Assembly (NCBI GenBank): GCA_964036665.1
Contig: OZ038531.1
Location: 10,912,168 to 10,976,167 of the forward strand
Direction: 5' to 3'
From: Gordius sp. MW1
Taxonomy: Eukaryota > Nematomorpha > Gordioida > Gordea > Gordiidae
Length of the DNA: 64,000 bases
Of this stretch, positions 41,485 to 52,739 are shown in pieces (the stretch's first letter is position 1; every line of letters starts with the position of its first letter). The notes beneath the pieces were generated by a model. That model was not told the origin of the DNA. It was given only the letters and a program-made list of their open reading frames with translations, and ran no database searches. Made by a program: the position numbers and the translations under genes.

Positions 41485-42427
41485 TTAAGAATTTTTACAT
41501 CTAAAAATAAAATGGGATTGATTGCATATGAAGCAGCTAGGAGTGGAAATAGCTAAGTTGTTAGATAATTTGAAATGATTACCTTTGATCAGAACATCTG
41601 TATTTTCTAGTTTATTAGTACTTTCCAAAATGTGGCATTGGTGAGCAAGGAAATCTGTCAAATTTAAGAAAGATGGGATCTCATCCCTTTTGATTGTAGA
41701 TTCCCAAGCCTTGTTGGTGGTCAAATCTAATTTATTTGTAACTATATATATTAACAACTGATCCCAATGTTCCACCGAATAATTTAATGATTTTAGTGCT
41801 CTGGTGTGTTTTAATAACCCATCCAATAATTTTCGGATGTCTAGAAATGACTCCTTTCTAACCATGTTTAAATTAAATATACCTCTAATATGTTTATTAA
41901 TTATTAGTCTCTTGTTGTTAAAACGATCATTTAACAAGTCCCATTGTTGATATGTCTAGCGATTGAATTATACTTGCCGCATTGCCCTTTAATGACAGTT
42001 TTAAGTAATTAAATTTTTCTACATTTGATATATCCAAGTTATTGTGAATAGGTGTAGTGAACAAATTGGAGAAACCTAACCACTCCTCATAATTCCCGTC
42101 AAAGTGAGGCAATTCAATTCGAGGAAGTTGTAGCTTCCCAGATGTTGAAGATGGTTGACAGATTGTTGGTGTGTGAGTTTGGTTAATGATACTCTGTGCC
42201 TTTGATATTGCCTTATAGTAATTGTCTTCAATCTCTTTTTGCTCATGAGAGTTTTCATCAATTATATCAACTTGTTCTTGAAAATCCTCATATTTTGAAT
42301 ATAAACTTTTAATATTTTCAAGTCTTGACTCTATATTGATTATATCATCAGATGATGATTCTACATAGTCGATAAATCTTGCAAGGCTTTTTACAAATGT
42401 TGTCTTTTTATTTTCAAATTTTGTCAT
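41485..42427 (-). pseudogene. BEL gag-like protein with zinc knuckle
   Basis: The start is taken at MTKFENKK (ATG complement 42425-42427), just after the primer-binding site. The segment IELPHFDGNYEEWLGFSNLF is the hallmark of the BEL Gag-like domain (DUF1759 type), preceded by a coiled-coil-like acidic N-terminus. A frame break falls near 41930. The second half ends with a CX2CX3HX4C zinc knuckle (CFICNQSHFIFRC) and then goes out of frame. Confidence 0.85.
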
Positions 42428-42430
42428 TGG

Positions 42431-42447
42431 GGCTCGAAGGACCAAAA
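42431..42447 (-). other. BEL primer-binding site
   Basis: In element orientation the bases directly after the 5' LTR read TTTTGGTCCTTCGAGCC, placed where the tRNA primer would bind. The tRNA species was not determined. Confidence 0.6.
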
Positions 42448-42721
42448 TGTGGAAGTTATGGAAGTTTATTGAACTAATGGAAGTTTATTGAATGGTAAAT
42501 ATGTAAGATATGATAATGTAAATAAAGTAAATGATAATGCTTATGTGTAGGATGATGATGTTTTAATGTATGTATATAGGTGATGTTGGTTGAAATTGAA
42601 TGTACGTGAATATGTTATCATGACGTGTATGTGTTCTAGAAAACCATAATCATCTGATGAATGAATGTCTGTTTTTCATGTTATGTATTAACATGTGTAT
42701 ATGTTGTTCATGTTATGTGTT
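42448..42721 (-). repeat. BEL 5' LTR
   Basis: Matches the 3' LTR closely, but its outer four bases (TGTT in element orientation) are missing, replaced at the junction by CTC before satellite sequence. Confidence 0.9.
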
Positions 42722-45700
42722 GAGAGATAATTTTCACATTTTTTTGTTTCAACCGTATTCATCCGATGAAAGTTGTCGTATTCAGACGTGATTTCTATGA
42801 TAAAAAATAAAAATTTATCAGAATCAGAAAACTATTACTTGAAATCATGATCGCATAGAGCAGTTTTTAAAAATTAAGCAATCACGATGCGATGCAAATA
42901 AACTAATCGCAACAATCAAACGTTGTCTTTTGTCAAAATGAGAGTTTTCGCTGCTTAAAGTTCTTTTCGGGAGTCAATTGAGGATAATAGGATTCTCAAA
43001 TTGGCTTAATCTATATTTTATTTCAAGCTCTTTCACATAAAATAACAACAAAACATTTTTTTTCTTAGAAAGTTTTCCATTTTTTGTTTCAACTGTATTC
43101 ATCCGATGAAAGTTGTCGTTTTCATACGTAATTTTCATGATAAATAGTTAAAATTGATAAGAATCAGAAAGATATTTCTTTCAAATAATGATCGCATAGA
43201 GCAGTTATCCAAAATTAAGCACTCACGCTGCGATACAACCAACTAATCGCAACAATAAAACGTTGTCTTTTGTCCAAGAGTTTTTAACGACAATAATAAG
43301 ATTCTCAAATTATCTTACTTCTATATATTTTTTCAAGCTCTTTCACATAAATTAACAAAAAAATATTTTTTTTCTTAGAAAATTTTAACATTTTTTTTTG
43401 TTTCAACCGTATTCATCCGATGAAAGTTGTCGTTTTCAGACGTGATTTTCATGATAAAAAGTAAAAATTTATCAGAATTAGAAAACTATTTCTAAATCAT
43501 GATCGAATAGAGCAGTTTTTAAAAATTAAACACTCACGATGCGATGCAACAAACTAATGGCAACATTTAAACGTTGTCTTTTGTCAAAATGAGAGTTTTC
43601 GCCGCTTAAAAGTTCTTTTCGGGAGTCAATCGAGGATAATAGGATTCTCAAATTGGCTTACTTCTATATATTTTTTCAAGCTCTTTCACATAAAATAACA
43701 AAAAAATATTTTTTTTTAGGAAATTTTCAAAATTTTTAACCGTATTCATCCGAAAGTTGTCGTTTTCATACGTGATTTCAATGATAAAAAGTAAAAATTG
43801 ATCAGAATCAGAAAACTATTTCTTTAAAATAATGATTGCATAGAGCATGTTTCAAAAATTAAGCATTCACGCTGCGATACAACCAACTAATCGCAACAAT
43901 ATAGGATTCTCAAATTGGCTTACTTCTATATATTTTTTCAAGCTCTTCTCTTTAACTTGAAATAACAAAAAAATATTTTTATTCTTAGATAATTTTCACA
44001 TTTTTTTGTTTCAACCGTATTGATCCGATGAAAGTTGTCGTTTTCAGACGTGATTTCCATGATTCAAGCTCTTTTACATAAAATAACAACAAAATATTTA
44101 TTTTCATAGAAAATTTTTATTTTTTGTTTTGTTTCAACCGTATTCATCCGTGATAGTTGTCGTTTTCAGACGTGATTTCCATGATAAAAAGTAGAAATCT
44201 TTCAGGAGCAGAAAACTATTTCTTTGAAATCATGATCGCATAGAGCTTGTTTTAAAAATTAAGCACTCACGATGATACAACAAACTAATGGCAACAAAAA
44301 ACGTTGTCTTTTGTCAAAATGATAGTTTTCGCTGCTTAAAAGTTCTTTTCGGGAGTCGATTGAGGATAATAGAATTCTCAAATTGGCTTATTTCTATATA
44401 TTTTTTCAAGCTCTTTCACATAAAATAACAAAAAATAAAATTTTTTACCTCAATATATTTTTTTTTTCAACCGTATTCATCTGATGAAAGTTGTCGTTTT
44501 CAGACATGATTTCCATGATAAAAAGTAAAAATTTATCAGAATCAGAAAATTATTTCTTTAAAATAATGATCGCATAGAGCATGTTTCAAAAATTAAGCAC
44601 TCACGATGCGATACAACAAACTAATCGCAACAATCAAACGTTGTCTTTTGTCAAAATGAGAGTTTTCGCTGCTTAAAAGTTCTTTTCGGGAGTCAATCGA
44701 GGATAATAGGATTATCAAATTGGCTTACTTTTATATATTTGTTTAAGCTCTTTCACATAAAATAACAACAAAATATTTTTTTTCTTAGAAAATTTTCACA
44801 TTTTTTTGTTTCAACCGTATTTATCCGATGAAAGTTGTCGTTTTCAGACGTGATTTCCATGATAAAAAGTAAAAATCTTTCAAGAGCAGAAAACTATTTC
44901 TTTGAAATCATGATCGCATAGAGCTTGTTTCAAAAATTAAGCACTCACGATGCGATACAACAAACTAATGGCAACAATAAAACGTTGTCTTTTGTCAAAA
45001 TGATAGTTTTCGCTGCTTAAAAGTTTTTTTCGGGAGTCAATCGATAATAATAGGATTTTCAAATTGGCTTACTTCTATATATTTTTTCAAGCTCTTTCAC
45101 ATAAAATAACAACAAAATATTTGTTTTTCTTAGAAAATTTTCACATTTTTTTGTTTCAACCATATTTATCCGATGAAAGTTGTCGTTTTCAGACGTGATT
45201 TCCATGATAAGTAAAAATTTCAGAATCAGAAAACTATTTTTTTGAAATCATGATCGCATAGAGCTTGTTTCAAAAATTAAGCACTCACGATGCGATACAA
45301 CAAACTAATGGCAACAATAAAACGTTGTCTTTTGTCAAAATGATATTCTCTGCTTAAAAGTTTTTTTCGGGAGTCAATCTATAATAATAGGATTCTCAAA
45401 TTGGCTTACTTCTATATATTTTTCAAGCTCTATCACATAAAATAACAACAAAATATTTTTTTCCTTAGAAAATTTTCACATTTTTTTGTTTCAACCATAT
45501 TCATCCGATGAAAGTTGTCGTTTTCAGACGTCATTTCTATGATAAAAAGTAAAAATTTATCAGGAGCAGAAAAATATTTCTTTAAAATCATGATTGCATA
45601 GAGCATATTTCAAAAATTAAGCACTCACGATGCGATACAATAAACTAATCGCAACAATCAAACGTTGTCTTTTGTCAAAATATGAGTTTTCGCTGCTTAA

Positions 45701-46520
45701 AAGTTCTTTTCGGGAGTCAATCGAGGAGAATGGGATTCTCAAATTAGCTTACTTCTATATTTTTTCAAGCTCTTTCACATAAAATAACAACAAAATATTT
45801 TTTTCCTTAGAAAATTTTCACATTTTTTTGTTTCAACCGTATTTATCCGATGATAGTTGCCGTTTTCAGACGTGATTTCCATGATAAAAAGTAAAAATTT
45901 ATCAGGAGCAGAAAAATATTTCTTTAAAATCATGATTGCATAGAGCATGTTTCAAAAATTAAGCACTCACGATGCGATATAACAAACTAATGGCAACAAT
46001 TAAACGTTGTCTTTTGTCAAAATGAGAGTTTTCGCTGCTTAAAAGTTTTTTTCGGGAGTCAATCGATAATAATAGGATTTTCAAATTGGCTTACTTCTAT
46101 ATATTTTTTCAAGCTCTTTCACATAAAATAACAACAAAATATTTGTTTTTCTTAGAAAATTTTCACATTTTTTTGTTTCAACCGTATTTATCCGATGAAA
46201 GTTGTCGTTTTCAGACGTGATTTCCATGATAAGTAAAAATTTCAGAATCAGAAAACTATTTTTTTGAAATCATGATCGCATAGAGCTTGTTTCAAAAATT
46301 AAGCACTCACGATGCGATACAACAAACTAATGGCAACAATAAAACGTTGTCTTTTGTCAAAATGATATTCGCTGCTTAAAAGTTTTTTTCGGGAGTCAAT
46401 CTATAATAATAGGATTCTCAAATTGGCTTACTTCTATATATTTTTTCAAGCTCTTTCACATAAAATAACAACAAAATATTTTTTTTCTTAGAAAATTTTC
46501 ACATTTTTTTGTTTCAACCG
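42722..46520. repeat. ~340-bp satellite, segment 2 (about 11 monomers)
   Basis: Same satellite, mixed GATGCGAT/GCTGCGAT subfamilies, with several shortened monomers (for example near 43.3 kb and 43.9-44.1 kb, where internal deletions of 60-250 bp remove parts of the unit). No genes. Confidence 0.95.
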
Positions 46521-48143
46521 TTTTTTTTTCCTTTTTTTTTTTTAATGTTAAAATGCTTTTATTAGGTAAAAATGATACATGAAATATACAATAAACGAGC
46601 ATAAAATAATGTTATAAATAAAAAAGAAAAAATTATTCATCACATTCGTCAATAGCCAACACAGGCCATGTGTCAGATAAAGATTTGTAATTATATTTAG
46701 CTATCAAAATGCCGATTTTTTGGCGTAAAATAAAGCTGGGTGAGTATTTAGTTTTGGGGGATCTGTTTTCTAGCGATTTAAAAAAAGCTAATTGCCAAAA
46801 GTAGCCGAACAGGAAGCTACTATTGGAATAAAAATCTTAGAATGAGCAATGGCTCGGTATTTGTAAGTTTTACGATCTTCGGCGCAAGAAAGTGGGTTAT
46901 AATTATTATTAGTTGGCGCAAAGATATCTATGCAGGTAAAGTCCCAAGCTAGGAACTTACCATCCTCCCAGGGGATCATAGAAGCTCCGTCGGGCCGCAT
47001 TCTACCTTCTAAAGAAGAATCTGATGGTTCAAGGATGGAAGGAGTGCCGGCCTTTTTTAAAGCCGATTGGATTAAAAGGTTTATCTTTTGATGTCGGATA
47101 AAGCGGTATTTGTTTAGCTTGCAATGGAGTGGGTGATGAGCCCAGATATCTATTTCCTTATTGCAATTTTTGCAGGGATATCCTGTGGTAACTTTAATAC
47201 CTAGGCGAAGAGCTATTGCATACGAAACTTCTGGATTTGAAAGCAAAAGTCCTGAGTGTTTACTTGGGACACATTCAAGCCATTCGTGACCAGAGTCGGC
47301 CGTAAGTGACCTGAGATTAAAATGCTGCACAGTATCACAACTCGAAAGTAGGTAAGCGACGGAGCGCGATACTATACTGGCATCCCAATCTCATTGTTTG
47401 GCCGACTCTGGAAGGCAGGTTCCTGGTATGACATTCTCATGCCAAGACAATATGGCCAATTCCGTTAAAAAATCATTTGATTGAGAGGTTAATTCAAAAA
47501 CAAGATCCTTTACAGATTTAAAGGACGAGAGAAAAGCTACAAGGGAAATAGTGAGTGGAGACCTAATTCCTAAGCCCCCAAATTTGGTTCGAAGGGTGGC
47601 CTGCAGCCAGCTGGTATTATCAAAAGGTAGATTCAAAATTTTTTTAAGGAGATCTTTAATTGTAGATTCATAAACTCTTAAAATATCTGTATGTAAAAAA
47701 GCAGCAGCTGATCTAAAACAATGCTGAATTTTGGAGATGTTTAAAAAGTTTTTTATCATAAAAAAGGCTTGATGTATTGGTAGTAGTTTTAAAAGATTAA
47801 ATTTTGAGGCCAAAAGGGTTCATTCTTGTTTAAAAAGCCTTGTAAACAGGGAGATCCACCTATAGGCGATCCGAGCATTGATAGATTTTCTTTATTCACA
47901 ATAGAATATGTTTTAAAAATGGAATTTTGATCAAAGTTTGGGGGTTGTAAAACTTCGCATTTAGCATCATTAAGTGTTAGATTTAGGGACGTACAAAAGT
48001 CTTTAATTATATTAATTGCTTTGGTTACTTCTGCATGGCTGCCTGCCAAAGTTGCATCATCGAGATACCATACATGTAATGAAAGGTTACACTGGTTATT
48101 GATTTGATTTATTAGTTTTTGAATGCCACAACAAAATAATGGG
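46521..48143 (-). mobile_element. 5'-truncated non-LTR retroelement, copy 2
   Basis: In minus orientation the element ends with AATAAAAGCATTTTAACATT and a poly(A) tail (plus-strand T run 46521-46543), as non-LTR elements do. The 5' end is truncated inside the RT, abutting satellite at about 48141-48143. Compared with intact monomers about 15 bp of satellite is missing at the insertion point, and no target duplication is seen. Same family as the fragment at 5554-6905. Confidence 0.85.
46788..48143 (-). pseudogene. Reverse transcriptase, C-terminal part (broken)
   Basis: The truncated frame begins in the RT palm: WYLDDATLAG (YLDD catalytic motif at 48056-48067), then LNLTLNDAKCEV and MLGSPIGG. 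It continues in another frame (47391-47813) with a helical region ending WHENVIPGTCLPESAKQ, then a third (46788-47330) with WLECVPS, a possible zinc-binding CKNCNKEIDIWAHHPLHC, RPDGASMIPWEDGK and LAWDFTCIDIFAP. This C-terminal arrangement is known from invertebrate RT proteins; I do not assign a clade. Two frame changes make it non-functional. Confidence 0.75.
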
Positions 48144-51100
48144 AGTTGTCGTTTTCAGACGTGATTTCCATGATAAAAAGTAAAAATCTTTCAAGAGCAG
48201 AGAACTATTTCTTTGAAATCATGATCGCATAGAGCTTGTTTCAAAAATTAAGCAGTCACGATGCGATAAAACAAACTAATGGCAACAATAAAACGTTGTC
48301 TTTTGTCAAAATGATAGTTTTCGCTGCTCTAAAGTTTTTTTCGGGAGTGAATCAATAATAATAGGATTTTCAAATTGGCTTATTCTATTGTATATATTTT
48401 TTCAAGCTCTTTCACATAAAATAACAACAAAATATTTTTTTCTTAGAAAATTTTCACATTTTTTGTTTCAACCATATTCATCCGAAAAGTTGTCGTTTTC
48501 AGACGTGATTTCCATGAGAAAAAGTAAAAATTTACCAGGAGCAGAAAAGTATTTTCTTAAAATCATGATGGCATAGAGCATGTTTCAAAAATTAAGCACT
48601 CAAGATGCGATACAACAAACTAATGGCAACAATTAAACCTTGTCTTTTGTCAAAATGAGAGTTTTCGCTGCTTAAAAGTTCTTTTCGGGAGTCAATCGAG
48701 GATAATAGGATTTTGAAATTGGCTTACTTCCATATATTTTTTCGAGCTCTTTCACATAAAATAACAACAAAATATTTTTTTTCTTATAAAATTTTCACAT
48801 TTTTTTGTTTCAACCGTATTTATCCGATGAAAGTTGTCGTTTTCAGACGTGATTTCCATAATAAAAAGTAAAAATCTTTCAGGAGCAGAAAACTATTTCT
48901 TTGAAATCATGATCGCATAGAGCTTGTTTCAAAAATTAAGCACTCACGATGCGATACAACAAACTAATGGCAACAATAAAACGTTGTCTTTTGTCAAAAT
49001 GATAGTTTTCGCTGCTTAAAAGTTTTTTTCGGGAGTCAATCGATAATAATAGGATTTTGAAATTGGCTTACTTCTATATATTTTTTTAAGCTCTTTCACA
49101 TAAAATAACAACAAAATATATTTTTTCTTAGCAAATTTTCACATTTTTTTGTTTCAACCATATTCATCCGATGAAAGTTGTCGTTTTCAGACGTGATTTC
49201 CATGATAAAAAGTAAAAATTTATCAGAATCAGAAAACTATTTCTTTGAAATCATGATCGCATAGAGCATGTTTCAAAAATTAAGCACTCAAGATGCGATA
49301 CAACAAACTAATGGCAACAATTAAACCTTGTCTTTTGTCAAAATGAGAGTTTTCGCTGCTTAAAAGTTCTTTTCGGGAGTCAATCGAGGATAATAGGATT
49401 TTGAAATTGGCTTACTTCCATATATTTTTTCGAGCTCTTTCACATAAAATAACAACAAAATATTTTTTTTCTTATAAAATTTTCACATTTTTTTGTTTCA
49501 ACCGTATTTATCCGATGAAAGTTGTCGTTTTCAGACGTGATTTCCATAATAAAAAGTAAAAATCTTTCAGGAGCAGAAAACTATTTCTTTGAAATCATGA
49601 TCGCATAGAGCTTGTTTCAAAAATTAAGCACTCACGATGCGATACAACAAACTAATGGCAACAATAAAACGTTGTCTTTTGTCAAAATGATAGTTTTCGC
49701 TGCTTAAAAGTTTTTTTCGGGAGTCAATCGATAATAATAGGATTTTGAAATTGGCTTACTTCTATATATTTTTTTAAGCTCTTTCACATAAAATAACAAC
49801 AAAATATATTTTTTCTTAGCAAATTTTCACATTTTTTTGTTTCAACCATATTCATCCGATGAAAGTTGTCGTTTTCAGACGTGATTTCCATGATAAAAAG
49901 TAAAAATTTATCAGAATCAGAAAACTATTTCTTTGAAATCATGATCGCATAGAGCATGTTTAAAAATTAAGCATTCACGATGCGATACAACAAACTAATG
50001 GCAACAGAAAAACGTTGTCTTTTGTCAAAATGATAGTTTTCGCTGCTTAAAGGTTTTTTTCGGGAGTCAATCTATAATAATAGGATGCAAATTGGCATAC
50101 TTCTATATATTTTTTCAAGCTCTATCACATAAATTAACAACAAAATATTTTTATTCTTAGAAAATTTTCACATTTTTTTGTTTCAAACATATTCATCCGA
50201 TGAAAGTTGTCGTTTTCAGACGTGATTTCCATGATAAAAAGTAAAAATTTATCAGGAGCAGAAAAATATTTCTTTAAAATCATGATTGCATAGAGTATGT
50301 TTCAAAAATTAAGCACTCACGATGCGATACAACAAACTAATGGCAACAATTAAACGTTGTCTTTTGTCAAAATGAGAGTTTTCGCTGCTTAAAAGTTCTT
50401 TTCGGGAGTCAATCGAGGATAATAGGATTCTCAAATTGGCTTACTTCTATATATTTTTTCAAGCTCTTTCACATAAAATAACAACAAAATATTTGTTTTT
50501 CTTAGAAAATTTTCACATTTTTTTGTTTCAACCGTATTTATCCGATGAAAGTTGTCGTTTTCAGACGTGATTTCCATAATAAAAAGTAAAAATCTTTCAG
50601 GAGCAGAAAACTATTTCTTTGAAATCATGATCGCATAGAGCTTGTTTCAAAAATTAAGCACTCACGATGCGATACAACAAACTAATGGCAACAATAAAAC
50701 GTTGTCTTTTGTCAAAATGATAGTTTTCGCTGCTTAAAAGTTTTTTTCGGGAGTCAATCGATAATAATAGGATTTTGAAATTGGCTTACTTCTATATATT
50801 TTTTTAAGCTCTTTCACATAAAATAACAACAAAATATATTTTTTCTTAGCAAATTTTCACATTTTTTTGTTTCAACCATATTCATCCGATGAAAGTTGTC
50901 GTTTTCAGACGTGATTTCCATGATAAAAAGTAAAAATTTATCAGAATCAGAAAACTATTTCTTTGAAATCATGATCGCATAGAGCATGTTTAAAAATTAA
51001 GCATTCACGATGCGATACAACAAACTAATGGCAACAGAAAAACGTTGTCTTTTGTCAAAATGATAGTTTTCGCTGCTTAAAGGTTTTTTCGGGAGTCAAT

Positions 51101-51766
51101 CTATAATAATAGGATGCAAATTGGCTTACTTCTATATATTTTTTCAAGCTCTATCACATAAATTAACAACAAAATATTTTTATTCTTAGAAAATTTTCAC
51201 ATTTTTTTGTTTCAAACATATTCATCCGATGAAAGTTGTCGTTTTCAGACGTGATTTCCATGATAAAAAGTAAAAATTTATCAGGAGCAGAAAAATATTT
51301 CTTTAAAATCATGATTGCATAGAGTATGTTTCAAAAATTAAGCACTCACGATGCGATACAACAAACAAATGGCAACAATTAAACGTTGTCTTTTGTCAAA
51401 ATGAGAGTTTTCGCTGCTTAAAAGTTCTTTTCGGGAGTCAATCGAGGATAATAGGATTCTCAAATTGGCTTACTTCTATATATTTTTTCAAGCTCTTTCA
51501 CATAAAATAACAACAAAATATTTTTTCGTCTTAAAAAATTTTAACATTTTTTTGTTTCAACCGTATTTATTCGATGAAAGTTGTCGTTTTTAGACGTGAT
51601 TTCCATGATAAAAAGTAAAAATCTTTCAGGAGCAGAAGACTATTTCTTTGAAATCATGATCGCATAGAGCATGTTTCAAAAATTAAGCACTCTCGATGCG
51701 ATACAACAAACTAATGGCATCAATAAAACGTTGTCTTTTGTCAAAATGATAGTTTTCGCTGCTTAA
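48144..51766. repeat. ~340-bp satellite, segment 3, with 2- and 3-mer higher-order repeats
   Basis: About 10 monomers, mostly the GATGCGAT ... ATGGCAAC subfamily. AAGATGCGATAC-type monomers recur about 680 bp apart (near 48.6 and 49.3 kb), and the CATTCACGATGCG/GCAACAGAAAAACG monomer recurs 1030 bp apart (about 49.97 and 51.0 kb), showing nested multi-monomer duplications. Confidence 0.9.
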
Positions 51767-52381
51767 CCCTCGAGAGCATTCGTGGGGTACCATGGACCCC
51801 ACGATAGTTGTAGACTTAAATATAAAACGCATTTAAAAGCGAATTGATCTGGCCTTTTCAGTAGCCTAATATTTCACCAAGAACTAAGTTTGAGAAAAAT
51901 TTTATAACTTTTGGCGCACTACTTTTTAAAATATAGCATTCTTTTGGGCACAGGGGTCCTGTGTACCCCACGAATGCTCTCACGTAAGTTTTTTTCTATT
52001 GGAAAAAATGTATGTATTTTTTTTCGTTTGATGATATCTCTTACAATTTGTGTTTTTAATATATTTTGAACATTCTTTTAATAAAAAATCACGTTAATTT
52101 GATTTATTTTAAGGTATATGATGTCAAGAGGTAAAATGAGGGGAAGCTCTAAAATAACCAAAATAAAAATGGGGGTCCAGAAAATCGTTAATAAATTTTG
52201 TAATATTGATTAGATTCATATCAAAATTTATACCATCAATCTTAAGACCTTTATAAACAAATGTTTAAAATTTGAAAGGTTTAAAAAGTATGCTTTAAAA
52301 GTTATAAGAAGTTAAAAAATGGGGTCAAACATACCCCACGAATGCTCTCGCGTTCGTGATTTTCAGGAATGCTCTCGAGGG
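51767..52381. mobile_element. piggyBac-like MITE in a TTAA site
   Basis: A 615-bp element with ends CCCTCGAGAGCATTCGTGGGG and complement CCCTCGAGAGCATTCC is flanked by TTAA on both sides (51763-51766, 52382-52385). TTAA duplication and CCC...GGG ends are diagnostic of the piggyBac superfamily. The word ACCCCACGAATGCTCTC occurs internally as well (about 51976 and 52334). No transposase is encoded. The target TTAA lies in the GCTTAAAAG word present in most monomers. Confidence 0.88.
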
Positions 52382-52739
52382 TTAAAGGTTTTTTTCGGGA
52401 GTCAATCTATAATAATAGGATTCTAAAATTGGCTTACTTCTATAAATTTTTTCAAGCTCTATCACATAAAATAACAACAAAATAGTTTTTCTTAGAAAAT
52501 TTTCACATTTTTTTGTTTCAACCATATTCATCCGATGAAAGTTGTCGTTTTCAGACGTGATTTCCATGATAAAAAGTAAAAATTTATCAGGAGCAGAAAA
52601 ATATTTCTTTAAAATCATGATTGCATAGAGCATGTTTCAAAAATTAAGCACTCACGATGCGATACAACAAACTAATGGCAACAATTAAACGTTGTCTTTT
52701 GTCAAAATGAGAGTTTTCGCTGCTTAAAAGTTCTTTTCG

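Larger units (their letters stand above)
37207..42721 (-). mobile_element. BEL/Pao LTR retrotransposon inserted in the satellite
   Basis: A 5.5-kb element in minus orientation has two near-identical ~275-bp LTRs and, in order from right to left, Gag, zinc knuckle, aspartic protease, RT, RNase H, integrase and a C-terminal domain. This order and the sequence motifs are those of the BEL/Pao class. Satellite resumes on both sides with AGATAAT, probably the duplicated target. At least five frame breaks and a shortened integrase core make it defective. Confidence 0.93.
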
